Shown: positions 32,919 through 45,773 of the stretch, piece by piece | Numbering within the stretch: the first letter of the stretch is position 1 | How the letters are laid out: each line of letters opens with the position of its first letter | Assembly: GCA_023853785.1 (NCBI GenBank) | Contig: JAJIRX010000568.1 | Location: forward strand, 54,472-118,471 | DNA length: 64,000 bases | Direction: 5' to 3' | From: Psilocybe azurescens | Taxonomy: Eukaryota > Basidiomycota > Agaricomycetes > Agaricales > Agrocybaceae | Position numbers and translations under genes: made by a program | The notes under the pieces: generated by a model | The model's input: the letters and a program-made list of their open reading frames with translations, nothing else | Databases searched by the model: none | Told to the model about the DNA's origin: nothing

Positions 32919-33242
32919 GATTCCTTCCAAAGAAATGCGATATGCAAAAGATTAAAAGTACAGTTTGGTTTGAGGCCTGCAGACCTCGAGGAGTATTAAA
33001 ACCTCTGGTCTTGGAGGAGGACTAAATGGCAAATTCTCAGAGCAACAGACTTCGAAATTGCAAGCTGAGCCCTGACCTCAAGGAAGCGTGACCCCAGCCT
33101 GACGTGGTTGGTCAGTGCCATCAAACGGCTTAAACGGGCCGCTTAGCATAATCAATATGGTCACGTGTAATATTTTCTTGAAAGGCGCATGAACTTGTTA
33201 CTTGCAAATTGGACGAACACTCCCTATATCTAACATTTCATC
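32919..33242. promoter_or_regulatory. bidirectional promoter, coiled-coil gene / DRS1
   Basis: Gap between two divergent ATGs. Includes TCACGTG-type sequence at about 33161-33167 (CACGTG E-box-like) but no confident TATA box. Confidence 0.4.
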
Positions 33243-35996
33243 ATGTCAGACTATGTCATGACAATAGATTCGGATGCTGAGGATGTACCTATTCCCTCTA
33301 CCTCAAAGTCATCCAAGTCAAAATCAAAACCCACAAACGAACCTACCGATATTGCAAAACTCGATCCAGAATTTGTGTTTGATGTGACTGGAGATCCGTA
33401 CATTGATCTCACGAACGAAGCTATGGGGGTACAAGATCTCGTAAAAACAGGAAACAAGCCGGTACGTTCTCATTTGATTCGCAGTTTATTCTCTTAAATC
33501 TGAATAATGTCAAAAGAAACCCATATCTGTCGATGAAATCATTGCTCGAAGGCGTCTGAATGGTAAGCGTAAACGTGGAGACGAGCAAAGCGAAAGCGAA
33601 GACTTCGAAGAGGATGCCCTTGATTCGGATGTGGACGAAGACTCCGAAGCCGAGTTTGTTGATGCAGAAGATGAGAAAGAGGAGGATCCTCTGGCAACCT
33701 CTGGCGAAGAAGATGAAAATGAAAATGAATCAGGTTCAGAAAACGACATAGAAGATAATTCTTCAGATGACGACACAGACTCTGAAGACGAAACACAAGC
33801 ACAAAAGGACCGCAAGGCAGCTTTCTTCGACTCAGAAGTAGGACCAGCCGAATCGCACGACTCATTCTTGTCTATGAATCTTTCTAGGCCATTGCTGAAG
33901 GCAATTACCACACTTGGATTCACTAAACCGACGCCCATTCAGGCCGCAACAATTCCCGTTGCTCTCTTAGGGAAGGATGTAGTCGGAAATGCTGTTACTG
34001 GATCTGGAAAAACTGCCGCTTTTATAATTCCTATGTTGGAGCGTCTTCTTTTCCGAGAAAAGGGCAAAAGGCTGCTGCGACCCGTTGTGTTGTCTTGGTG
34101 CCCACGAGAGAACTTGGTGTACAATGTTTCGATGTCGGTACCAAGTTGGCAACTCATACAGACATCCAACTGGCTCTGCTTGTTGGTACGTGACGATTTC
34201 TGACAGATCCTCTGTACTTTTCTAACATTTGGTTTAGGTGGCCTGTCCCTTAAATCCCAAGAAATTGCTTTGCGAGCGCGACCAGATATCGTCATTGCAA
34301 CCCCCGGTCGTCTAATTGATCACATTCGCAACTCTCCATCCTTCAATCTTGACGCCGTCGATATTTTAGTTCTGGATGAAGCTGACAGGATGTTGTCTGA
34401 CGGTTTCGCTGACGAACTGGGCGAAATTATTAAATCCTGCCCTACTTCGCGCCAAACCATGCTTTTCTCTGCTACTATGACCGACTCTGTCGATGAGCTT
34501 GTCAAAATGTCACTTAACAAACCAGTGAGACTCTTCGTGGATCCCAAACGAACGACAGCCACCGGTCTTATTCAAGAATTCGTTCGCGTAAGAGCAGGCA
34601 AGGAAAACGAACGGTCTGCTTTGCTTGCGTCCCTTTGCAAACGAACTTTCCGTAGTAAAGTCATCATTTTCCTTCGAAGCAAGAAGTTGGCGCATCAGAT
34701 GCGAATTGTCTTCGGCCTGTTAGGGATGAAATGTGAAGAACTGCATGGTGACTTGACTCAAGAGCAGGTTTGTTTTTTTCTTTCCACCTACATTGTTTTT
34801 CCAGAGTTTGATAATGAATGACTGTTAGCGTCTCAATGCACTTCACGCATTCCGTGAAGGTACCGTCGACTATCTGATGGCGACAGATCTTGCTTCGCGT
34901 GGTTTGGATATCAAAGGTGTCGAAACAGTAATCAATTATGACATGCCAACTCAACTGGCTCAATATCTTCATCGTGTCGGTAGAACTGCTCGTGCCGGTA
35001 AAAAGGGACGGTGAGTATGCATAAGGATGGCGCCGCGATATTTTGCTGAACATCAACCTCAGATCTGTCACTCTTGTAGGAGAAGCAGATCGTAAAATGC
35101 TCAAGGCTGCCATCAAACGGAGCACAGGAGAGGACCAAGTTCGCCATCGCATAGTCCCTGCAGAGACCATCCAAATGTGGGTTGAAAAACTTGCGAATCT
35201 GAAAACAGAAATCGCCGAGATCCTTGAAGAAGAAAAAGAAGAGAAACAAGTATGTCATATTTCCCTTCGCAGGCCACTTGCACTGACAACAGGATTAGAT
35301 TCGAAGGGCCGAAATGGAATTGAAAAAGGACAGAATATGATTGAGCACGAAGCTGAAATCTACTCGAGGCCCGCTCGAACATGGTTCCAAAGTGTGAAAG
35401 ACAAAGCAAAAAGCTGAAGGTGTGCACTAGACGGTTTTTCTTCATGGACGTCTCAGCTTATCTCATTTTCCTAGATTTGAGCAAGCTTGCCCATGAAAGT
35501 GGAGGTAAACTGAATGCAACCAGAATATCCTCAGATGACAATAAGGCAAGTATTCGCGCTATTCTGCGTAACTTGGCTAACTCGCTCGCATTTTAACAAC
35601 TTTCAGCCCAAACGAGATAAGTTTTCAGGTCTTTCACGTAAAAGCCAAAAGAAGAAAGATAATAGCGGAAGAAGACAAAGAATATAACGATTCGCAAGCC
35701 ATCAACGCTTCCATTCGTTCTGCCAAGAAGGCAAACCGTCCAGCGAAGATTGGAGAACCTGACAAAAATCCACGCGCCCCGTGAAGAAAAAGAGCAAGTC
35801 GACAATCAAGAAATCTAAAGGTGGTAGTGTGTTCGAAAGCGATTTCGGTCAGAAATCGAAGTCAAGCAATGAAGGTATCCGTGCTAGGAAAGACGATGCC
35901 ATCAAATCCAACAAGAAAGGTGGTTCTGGTGGTGGCGGTAAAACGAAAAGAAAGGGCCCCCTAGAGGCAAGTAGTACGTTAAGACATAATCGATAA
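33243..35996 (+). CDS. DRS1: DEAD-box ATP-dependent RNA helicase of the DRS1/DDX27 type
   Basis: Nucleolar helicase for 60S ribosome subunit assembly. The N-terminus is acidic (runs of Asp/Glu/Ser). Motifs in order: [13 protein letters not shown] (Q motif), [10 protein letters not shown] (I), PTREL (Ia), TPGRLIDH (Ib), VLDEADRML (II, DEAD), FSATMTDSV (III, SAT), [15 protein letters not shown] (IV), [20 protein letters not shown] (V) and [10 protein letters not shown] (VI). The C-terminal tail is Lys-rich ([14 protein letters not shown], then [12 protein letters not shown]) and matches the nucleolar type, as does [17 protein letters not shown]. One-base losses are needed near 34090-34093, at A5 35323-35327 and at C4 35777-35780, with another break near 35665. 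Short introns sit after the first exon and inside motif-flanking regions. The gene ends 72 bases from the convergent SAP-domain gene. Confidence 0.92.
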
Positions 35997-36068
35997 TTCT
36001 CTTCTCTTCTCTAGTGTCGGACACTCGGTTTATTCTTTGAAAGGACCAGAAGGAATACGATAGGAATC

Positions 36069-38268
36069 TTAAAGCTTAGGGCAACCAGTCGATGTACATC
36101 CAAGCAATTCCATCCATACAAATCCAACTCCTTCTTCCTCGCACCCAACCTGCATGCCATTATCTTTCAGGATGAAATATTCCCTTCCAGGCGTTTGTAC
36201 CACGGCTAATGCTGGATGAAGGGCTCGACCATGTTTAGCGGTGAAATGAATGCTTTCTACGTGGTGGTGCCTTCAGGTAAACTTATATTGAGGGTGATTT
36301 CATCGCAAGACAAGTGAAGTTACACACGCTGGTAAAAACAAGCACAATGCCTGGACTTGATGTTTCCGCGTATTGTGCATTGACGACCGACCATCAAACT
36401 CCTGCGCCATTTCATTTGCCGTGCGCCAGGGACCACTAATGCTGCACAAAGTCTATTTAAACCAGAGCAGATGGCAGGCAAATTAGGCTTTCATGGACCA
36501 AGATTCGTTCTTACCTATTGCCAACGACACAAGCAAAGATATAGCGTGTCGCAATTTTTAGTTTCTCCGAGCCAACCTCTCCTTCTCCTGCAATCCTCTT
36601 CAACCAAATCTTGCTGATACCTCCGTCATACTCCTCATGATTGGACCACTGTAAGCACTTTGACAATCCAATATGCCCTTCGACGTCACTCTCAGAGTCC
36701 GCCGACTTGATATATGCGGCCCAATCTGCTCGAAGGTTGGTCTGGGGTACCAGTGATGTAGATGTGTCTGGGCAAATCGCTGAATTCCCAATTACCTCGC
36801 ATGTCGCTTCGAGAATGTAGAATGTCTCAACCAATGATAAAGAGCAATATGTAATCTTCCAGATCTCATTTTGGACTATCTCCTGGGCGTCGACCACCCT
36901 GCCAATTTTTCCTGCATGACTACATTCCTCACTGCAGTGACCCACGGAGAGTAAAAAAGAGTTTTGTCATTAAGAATCTAAACCGTTCAGTAGAGATTAA
37001 ATTGATGAAGGTGACTTCTGTTTGAATGCCCTCACCTCAATGCAATTGTGATCTGTTTTTCGTTATTTGGACTCGACCATAGAACTTCGTCGATCTCGGA
37101 AACGCCTTTCAAGGCACCAGCTAAAAAGGATTGTTCATATTTGCCCTTTCTTATATCGATTTCTCTATCGCGGAAGCGAAGATATGGCCATAGGTTAATC
37201 ATCTTGCCCGAATAGCGACGAAGAACATTCTGCAGTCTTTTGCCTTGGAACCTGCGCGACAATTGATAGAACGCAGAGAGATAAGCTGTGAGAACGTTAA
37301 CAGGAAGTAAAATCAGCTCATAGAAAAATCCACCAGAGTAACGAAATGTGCGTGAAACCAGAGAGCAAGATTTTAAATCCTCGAACGAGATTCCGCTCAA
37401 TATTAGTGAAAGCCTGGGTACATGCTTCCGTTGGGATAGCGTCGGAGGAAACGAAATAGCAGCTAGCGAAACTGGTTGTTCAGGCGGAAAGTCCAGATGT
37501 CTTTGTTGCCAAGTATAGTCCGCGAAATAATCATCTTGGTCATATTTTGAAGTTGACTGTACAGAAGCTGCAACAATACTATGCACATTGGATGTTCCAG
37601 TGGCAGAATCCAGATGTGCCTTGGGAATTAGGGCTTTGAAGCGTTTGGCAACTGGTTTTAAAATAACTTGTTTTCGCAACCTTTCTGGTTCCGTGACTTC
37701 GCATACATGGACCTTTTCTTTTCCTGATTTATGTCACCTATGGGCGCATTAGGGACAGCAGGTCGAAAGGCATTGTCATTACGGGGTTGGACGATATGAA
37801 GATCGTCTAGCTTTGCCTTTTGCTTGAATTCTGAGCGTATGTGGTAGCCTCGGCTCTCGATCGCTTTGAGAGTGTGTCACCTTGCTTCTTCACCACGTCG
37901 GGACTAGATAGGTTGTCAGAGATAGGATTCGATGTTAATTTTCTCCCAAGGTCAACCGTATGCTGAGGTGTCGCAAGATCCACGCTAACCAAAGATGCTC
38001 TTCCAATCGAGTCGGCGTTCACGTTCGCAATAGTTTGTGTTGGGTCCGCAAATTTTACTGAAGAAACCTCCTGCGTTACTGGGCAATCTTGACCGGCCAC
38101 AGAGTAGGTTTTTGAGGTACCAGTTGTTTTCTGCCAGTCTAGTAGTTTTGCTATGATGCCGTCCTTGGCTAGCCTTGAATATCCTATTATCTGCTTTTCT
38201 CTGCACATAAGCTTTAACTGAGGAACGGTGAACTTTTTCAGTTCAGCTTCGGTCAAAGTAGAGGTCAT
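36069..38268 (-). CDS. SAP-domain protein with an F-box-like segment, unknown function
   Basis: Starts at 38268 with a SAP-type helix-extended-loop-helix (KKFTVPQLKLMCREKQIIGY, SRLAKDGIIAKLLDW), a motif known to bind DNA or chromatin. After a Ser/Thr-rich linker comes ISFEDLKSCSLVSRTFRYS, which resembles an F-box-like helix, followed by a conserved-looking YLSAFYQLSRRFQGKRL and YSGKMINLWPYLRFRDRE. An intron near 37275-37330 (GT...AG) removes a hydrophobic insert in frame. Later exons include EYDGGISKIWLKRIAGEGE, then GPWRTANEMAQEFDGRSS and HVESIHFTAKHGRALHPALA, ending STGCPKL at 36071. The product looks like a single basidiomycete-conserved protein, but I cannot name it. F-box-like assignment is weak. 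Confidence 0.65.
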
Positions 38269-38865
38269 TGTGAAGTCCTAGGCCTGGACGATATGTAACT
38301 CTGATCAAAATTGATTAGAAGACGGGTCGTTTATTAGTAGTTTAGTAGGCCAAGACTATCACACAGCAATCAATTCACGCAAATGTGGGGAGTTATTGCG
38401 ATATTTCTTGAAGTGATATTCAACACTGGCAACGTTTGTTGCTGAGAATGACCGGAGCTACGTTGCAGCTTGTTTAGCGTAGATGAATGAAGGAAAACCG
38501 CAAGACCAGTTGAATCGGATCCTGCAAGGCTTACCTAAAATGCCAAGTATGTGAGTGCCATTAAGTAAAAACTATAGTCAATCCTTCGAAGCTTGTATCT
38601 GAAGCGGATTGGAAACTCGGTAATGCGTGTGCAATATTCATAAAGACGACTGCTTGTGTATAGTTGTCACGATTGAAGTTACTACTAACACTATTATACT
38701 GATACAAAGATAAAATCCAGTTTGCTGTAGTACACAAGCCTTTAAAAGAGTAATTTAATTATAGAAGTCCTTAACATCGAAAAGTCCGTACAAGGCTGTG
38801 AAAAGTTTCGTCCGAATATAGTGAAAGCATTGACACCATTTGAATGCATAAGTTACGCATTCGGG
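38269..38865. other. intergenic, promoter of the SAP-domain gene
   Basis: About 600 A/T-rich bases between the phospholipase D stop and the SAP gene start, both on the minus strand. No gene seen. Confidence 0.5.
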
Positions 38866-41800
38866 TCAGTTGTAGATAGGTAAAGGAAGAAGTCTGGCCA
38901 GGTGTGTTATATACCCCCGAATGAATAAGACTAACAAAAACATACCGATCGGCGTTGAAGAGGAAGTTGTTTGCTATGTCCTCGCCCTCCAAAAATCGAG
39001 TCGAGTAAACCACTGGATGAGTTATAGTGAATCACCGGCAAATATACGATAGACCATGAAATTGGGCTCACCAAGCTGACCATTGATCTGCCCAAGAAGC
39101 TTCTCCATCTCTTCCCGTTCCCATTTCTCAAATGGTTCCGAGCCTCTAGCAGGCCGACGAGACCTGGAAGACTCTTCATTCACGGGAGTGGCAGCATAAG
39201 ACGGCGTCGTCGGGGGATCCTCGGTCTCATCTTTACTAGCTTGCGACGCCTCATCGACAGTATCAGAGGGTTGTGATTCATGTGTATTTTCATCGCCCGA
39301 TTCCGACGGGATACGAGCCACTGGTTCTCCAGTTGTACTACCGCGGGTCTAATGTTTGGAAAAGTCTAATTAATAAAGTAGTCAACCAGTAATCGACCAA
39401 ATAGGCTTACAGGCTTCTTTAGGCGGTCATGATGGGCCACAAATTCCTTATACTGCTTCCAAGTAGTGATAAGATCATCCGGGACAGCATGAAAAACCTT
39501 GCGATAGATCTCCGTCTATAAAAAACAAAGAAAGTCTCATCAGTCATTGATTTAGCATGACTAGGTAAGAATAGACCAAGGATGAGACGTTGTCTACTGA
39601 CGTTGTGTACAGCGCTGGCAACCCACATATCCTTCCAGAAAGCGTCCGAGATGGGGTCTTCAAAGTCTTGTGGCTCGACGCGAGGTTTAGTAGTAGGTAC
39701 AGTCCAAGGACGTCTCCTGCTAGATTTTCCTCCTAAGTTTTCTCTAATTATCGCTCTAGCTCCCGGGCGCCGCAAGCTCTTCGTCATCGAAATCGCTCTT
39801 CAAAGACCGGGCGGGTGGCTCGTCGTCGCTGACAGGAGATTTCGCATTTGCCGGTGCCCCGTATAGCGTGTTGTCACCTGCATGAAGGTCAGAGGAACTA
39901 TCGCTGGATACCCTATGACCATTTGACGCATTTTCGTTTCGAGATTGGAAGCTTTCACCAATGGCGTCTATGGCATCAGCCCCTTCTTTCTCGTTAGTTT
40001 GAGCGTTTTGTTCCGACACAACTTTCTCTTCAAGTGTCGGTACGACAGAACTTGCGAATCCCGTCTCTTTCTGGCCATCGCGATTGTAATCTTTACGTTC
40101 TTCGGTTATAGTTTCATCTCCAATGTTGTGTCCGGCTCGGTTATCCACAAGGCCTATTGTGCGAAGAACCTTCGTCGCCTTGGCTGATGTGGCCTCCGCA
40201 CCAGCATCTACCGCTGAACATGAAAAGAAGTCAGCTTAAAATACCTGCAGAGCACAACCCCCTAACCTTGATTTATACTGTCCATTGCATCAGCAGCCAG
40301 AGCACCTGTTCGTGTCTTCTGTTTTGATTTCTTGATATGGGTCACACCACCTTCCTCTCCATAGGCTTGTTCTTTATCGGGATCCCAGGCCTCCTGGTCA
40401 TGCTCGGGTTTGACTGGGTCGTTGGTCATGAGATCCTCCTCGTCGAGTGCATCGACATCGATCCCAAGATGTTCTCGCATCAACCGCACCCGGAGAGTAT
40501 GGGCAAAACGGCCGACTTTAAAAGGCTTTCCCGCCATGGTGCTATGTGAGGAAAGGTCAATATGAGCAACGAGGAACCAATATGTAGCGGAAATAGATTC
40601 GTCCCCACGGACTATCCACATGCATATTGACCCACCTGTCTATCATATCCGTGTCTCGAATCACAGCCGCTAACTCCGAGTCTCTGTCTCCTCTCTGCGA
40701 TCTCTCGTTGATATTTGCACTTCCAATAATGGCCAACCGGTCATCCACAATGCAGACCTTGGCATGGATGTAGACCTGCCACATCCGTTGAGATACACAT
40801 ATGCACGAGGCTTTCGGGACGGCAGTAGACGACTTACCTGTTCCGTGGTGAGGACATCTCCTCGCATCTTAGCCCAGTTACGCAAAGAGAAAACAGAAAT
40901 GTAGTCATCGGGCTAAAACATGCATCAATTAGAACTTTAGAGGCCCTTAAAGTAGATACTCGCATACATTGATCCCTTCTTTTCGGAGTCGAGAAAAGAT
41001 AGAATTCGGTCCTCGTGCTATCGTTCTGTTCTGGCACTCGAGGATTATCCGAATCTAAGATAGATTGTGATGTCAACCACGCTGAAATCGGAGAATCAAA
41101 CCCGAACTTACAGCACTAGCGTCACTGTGATCGACGGGAAAGGTGAAGCCAGGTAGGGCAGGAATCAATATGCAACATTTCCATCGAGTCCCATCCCGGT
41201 GGGCTCGTAATATGCGATGAACGATAGCATCACCAATATTATTTTCGACCTTGACATCATTTACAACGGTTCTAGAGTGTGGAAAGAAACAAGAGCAAGT
41301 GAATTAGTTATAACGTTAAGAATTGAATGAAAGCCACCAATCAAACTAGGGCACTAACGATGTGATAAAGAATTGGTTCTCGATGTAAACAAAGTGCTCG
41401 GACATTTGAATCGCTGAATGATTAAATGTCAGATGTGATGCAAGAGAATAGAGTCAATATAACAAGGTTAATGTTAGATATATGCCAAGCTCATGTTTCA
41501 AGGAAAACGGACCTTTCAGATATGCATTTTGAATCGAATGCTCAATCTTGCCCGGCGTACCGAGGGACCATGGTCCTGCAGATCGACATATTTGCAGCTC
41601 ACAGGTTCCTGGTAAGGCCCATCTGTGTCAGCTCTCCTGGCCTGAATTCCGGTGGAGGTAATAGGAAAGGCATGACTCGAGAGTGGTTCTGTTCATTGTA
41701 CAAGAATAATCAGCACCCAATGAACGTCCCGACACCTCCGGTCAAAGGACAAAGCTAATGCGGACCTTTATTCTCAGCAAATAGTTCCATCTTTAGCCAT

Positions 41801-44800
41801 TTCAGAAAAAGGGGAGAGAAACAACGTCAGGTTTAACGGGCTTGAGAAATGCGCAGCATGTGATGCGAAATAACGTTAAAAACGCACCTCTGAACAAAAT
41901 GACGTGCCAAGTCTCGAGCAGGCTGCCCTACTATTTGCATCGCAACATCGTGCCTATTTGTACACCATCGTCAGTGCATATGAATACAGATAAAGAGATG
42001 CTCGAGAAGATACGCCTAAATCCAACTAACCAAGGCATTCTTGGCACTTTGGTGCGGTCGTACATATCCTCTTCAGGTTTGTTCAGATTATAGAAATCTG
42101 ACAAACGAGGATTGCTATAGTCTTTGCCTGTGAAATATTCCTGTTTTAGTTCATTGATATGGTAGGTCAGGATAATCCCACATACCAGGCCATATCTCTT
42201 CCCTGTCCGTATCAGCTGTATCATCCGCAAGAACATGCTGTGGGGTATCCCATCTAGCAAGCTGTAAGTTTGGTCATGTCTCCAACAACAAGATAAGCAC
42301 GCGATTACCTTCCAAAGCAAAGGTCCAAGCCACCCATAAAGGCGATGGTCTGATCAATGACACACATCTTCTCATGCTACAAGTAAATTTTTGAGGAATG
42401 TAAAGAAGTAGAAAGCGTTAGAATGAGACGATTTGGAGAGATGACAGGCAATTCATAGAGGCGAACTCACATGAGCCCAGTAGAAAGTTCCCGTCTGGAA
42501 ATGTGAGGGAGATCTCTGCACCATTACATTTGGATGAAGTCCAATCAGCCGTTGCTTGGCATAACTAAATTATTGGAAAGGAATAGGTGAGATTAGCGAA
42601 AATATTCACATGTTTGTCTTCCGACAGCTTCAAGAACAAAAACGTCCCACTGGAAGAAAATAAGAAAATCTATTTGACACTCACTTGCTATCTGTCGGAG
42701 TTGTTCGATTTGAAACTTCTTGGCTGAACAGAAGAATTTGAGTGGCTAGTAAAACCACGCAGGCCACGGAGAAGAAGCAGAGGAACGTACTAAAGAATAA
42801 TGTATATTTTCACCCCTTCCTTGGCTTTCCTTTCCAACAGGTGATCGAGTCGGTATCTGTCTTTATTTGGGCGACGCATCTGCAACTCTAAGAGACGTCA
42901 TGTGTATACCGTCGGTATGAGAAGAAAAATCAATTCAACGGCAGAAGATGTTATAGAAAATAAATGAGAAAGGGCACGCGTCAGTTCGCAGAACTTGAGA
43001 TTGATCATTGAGGACCGAGGAGAAACAAATCTCTCACCCGGAGAAAGCCACCAATCATGGATATAAATGCTCTCTTTCGCAAGGAGCATAGCACGAGATA
43101 GGTTCCAGAAGTAATCGCGCTATAAACGGATGACGAAGGAGGTCAGCGACGGAGAATAAGGGCTTTAGCTCTAAAACCGCGTATCTAAGCTTGTAGGACT
43201 TACGCCATCGACCAGCCATTGGGCGGCTACATTCAAGCGAATGGGAGCAAAGCTGTCAAACCGGTTGCTACCAGTGTTGTGTGACGTAGCAGCCGTCTTC
43301 TCCAGGGCAGTGATGAATTGCAGCATTTGGCGCTAGAATGAAGCCAGTGAAGATGAACATGGATTCAAATGAATGGCCGACTACTAGAATCGTACCTCGT
43401 TCCTAGCAGATAACTTTAGCCTCATTTGCGAATTGACGATGTAGAATATATGCTTTGAGACATCGCCAGAAACTTTCTTTACACTCGCTTTGATTTTCTT
43501 TGTCTTTTCGCCATCAGTGTCTCCATGTTCGTGGCCATCATCTACACCTTGTAAAGGATTCGCATTCGTCGACGGGTCGAGCATAGGCGTGGGCGGCCTC
43601 GAATGCAGTGAGAACCCACCATGATGAGCTATCGCTCATATTTCTTTCGTCATCACTTTCCCCTTCTTGCCTATTAGGATGGCCGTTGGGATGGCCGTTG
43701 GCTGATGAATTGTCTGTATGGAATATCTTTGAAACATGTGTCCTGATAGAGGAGATGATTGACTTCCTTTCCGCCTCGAGATGTGGGGAGATGTGGTTCT
43801 GTGGCTGCGACTGTGTTGCTGAACGATGTTTCTCGCCGTTGCTTGAATCACGGTGATGTTGTTGTGCCGGATGTTCTGTATCCAGTTTATCGGCGTGGAG
43901 AAGGTTCCCTAGGCCTTGACGATAATATCTTTTCGGACGTTCAATTCTGAAGTCCGAATCAAGGAGAAAAGACGTCCCAAATAGTGAGCTAATAGAAAGG
44001 TAAGCATCCTCGTTCGTCGAAGTTGATTATAGCTTACTTCTCCCGGTTCGGCGAGTACCACTAGATAGCTCTCTCGAACGGCACACCATCTCGATTTCTT
44101 CTTCTCCTTCCAACCAACGGACTTGCGCCCAAACCCACCGCCCCCGTTAGCAATTGCTTCAATCCTCAAAAAACCAGCTTTATACTGAGCTCCACCTGAC
44201 TGCGCCAATGTCAGCGACAAGGCACTAATCTCGAGGAAACCGGCGAGTCGATTCGAAGATGGATGAAACATCTAAGACATTACAATCAATGATGCGCAAA
44301 TGATATTTTGCAGTGGCATAGACGTACGACGGCTCTTATGAGATTGATAAGATAGTTCTCTAATGCTTCCCTCTGAAGTCGGGCAAAGTCTGCCCTGTCC
44401 ACCTTGCTACCTTTTTCCCGGCCCTCTTTCTTCAGAAATTTGAAGTAAGGAAGGCTGGTCGTAGGAAACTCGGGCATTTTGTCCACGTTTCGATTGTAGA
44501 CGTTGGAAACAGTGTAATGAGCATGCAACGAAAGAAAGTCCCGTAATTCGCGATATATGACCCAGCGAGCCGCTCCATTTGCGTATTCACATTCTATACG
44601 AAAGACGGATCCATGCCGATGCATAGGGTGCAAGCTATCACTGACTCGGATACGAAGACGATGGAAAAGGATTGGTATCCTTCGATTCCCCCTTTCGTCT
44701 CTTTCTATCCATAAACGAAGCATGAGGGTCGATAGACCGCCTGTTATCAGTTCATCGGTGATGTTGACGGCCTGAGACGTCACCATAGATGGGCCAGGGA

Positions 44801-45694
44801 GGATGCTCTCTTGCGGGTGCACGATGTGGGGAAGAAGTGATCGCAGCTTAGCCCATTTCACATTGCCAACTGTAGGTTCCTTGTCTTGTGTTTTTCATTA
44901 TCTTTGTTGGCTGTATCGGCGTTTTCACGGGAATAAGGTACCGAAAAAGCACGGCGTAGCACTCCTCCAGTCTTGGCGGTTGGAGTGCTGGGCGAAGCTG
45001 GATTATTAACAGAGAGGCCGCGTTTGGGCCTTCGAAGGAATGTCAAGGGTGGATCTTCCGACTCGTCTGTCTCCGAGGCGGCTGGGCGGTCGACTTCAAC
45101 AGAATCCTTAGAGGAAACAAGGGGAGTAGCCGTTGGAAAGTCCATTGACGGTTTCTCTTCTTTAGGCGATTCTTGAAACCACTTCATAGGGTTGATATTC
45201 CATCCGTCGTCGGAATTACTTCTTTCTCGCTGTCGTCGTTTGCCTTTGCGGTCCTGCTCTCGGAAAGAAGGGTGCTCCAAGGCACCACGAAATTCAGTGT
45301 CGAGGTCTGAGAAGGCATAGTCTGTCTCTATTACAGAGGAATCCGGAGGTTGTTCGGTTAGCACTGGAAAATATCCAACATGATTCGCTGGGGTATGAGA
45401 GCCTGGTATGACATAGGCAAAAGAAAGGGAACGAGGAGGTCCTGTCCTAGTTGAAGGGGTATCTGGGGCTGGAGATAGTCGAGAAAGTGATTTAGAGGTT
45501 TGTTCGGGGCGTAATCTAGGTTCGGTATCCGAAACGTCATTGAGTGCTCCCTGTTCGGTGTGGTACTTCCTATTGAGCTCTGAATGCTGGGATGTTGGGG
45601 TATTGAGAGTAATAGTGTTTTCCGAGTCCTGAGTTGGCTGACGAAGGACTTCGCGCTGGGCTACAGCGTCGTGAAGAACGTCAGCCAAAGACAT
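38866..45694 (-). CDS. PLD1: phospholipase D with PX and PH domains (Spo14/PLD1 type)
   Basis: Hydrolyses phosphatidylcholine to phosphatidic acid and choline in membrane traffic and signalling. Start: ATG at 45694 ([19 protein letters not shown]) after which a Ser/Pro-rich N-region leads to a PX domain (about 44860-44330, with [20 protein letters not shown]) and a PH-like domain (about 44270-43910, [17 protein letters not shown]). The first HKD motif is HEKMCVID (about 42380-42350) followed by [19 protein letters not shown]. The second is [20 protein letters not shown] (about 40770-40710). The C-terminus reads [20 protein letters not shown] and, after a last intron, ends LLPLPIYN at 38866. 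A HPNGHPN duplication sits between PH and the first catalytic half. Many short introns. TATATATATA lies about 40 nt upstream, within the 3' flank of the neighbouring gene. Confidence 0.93.
43678..43701 (-). repeat. two tandem 12-nt units encoding GHPN
   Basis: GGATGGCCGTTG occurs twice back to back on the + strand and reads as Gly-His-Pro-Asn repeats in the phospholipase D linker. Confidence 0.7.
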
Positions 45695-45732
45695 GAATGA
45701 AAGGTATAGTAAACAGACAAGTCTGATCAGTG

Positions 45733-45742
45733 TATATATATA
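45733..45742 (-). promoter_or_regulatory. TATA-like element for phospholipase D
   Basis: TATATATATA about 39-48 nt upstream of the ATG at 45694, in the 79-base gap after the flavoprotein stop. The position suits a core promoter, but the promoter must then overlap the upstream gene's 3' end. Confidence 0.4.
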
Positions 45743-45773
45743 GGGTATTACAAAATCGTGCTCTCGACTGACG

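Noticed and set aside
44557..45176. Open frames on the + strand over the phospholipase D N-terminus
   Set aside because: They are shadows of the PX-domain and Ser/Pro-rich coding exons on the minus strand.
45358..45540. Small antisense/alternate-frame ORF as a separate gene
   Set aside because: It lies wholly inside the phospholipase D first exon and has no independent support.
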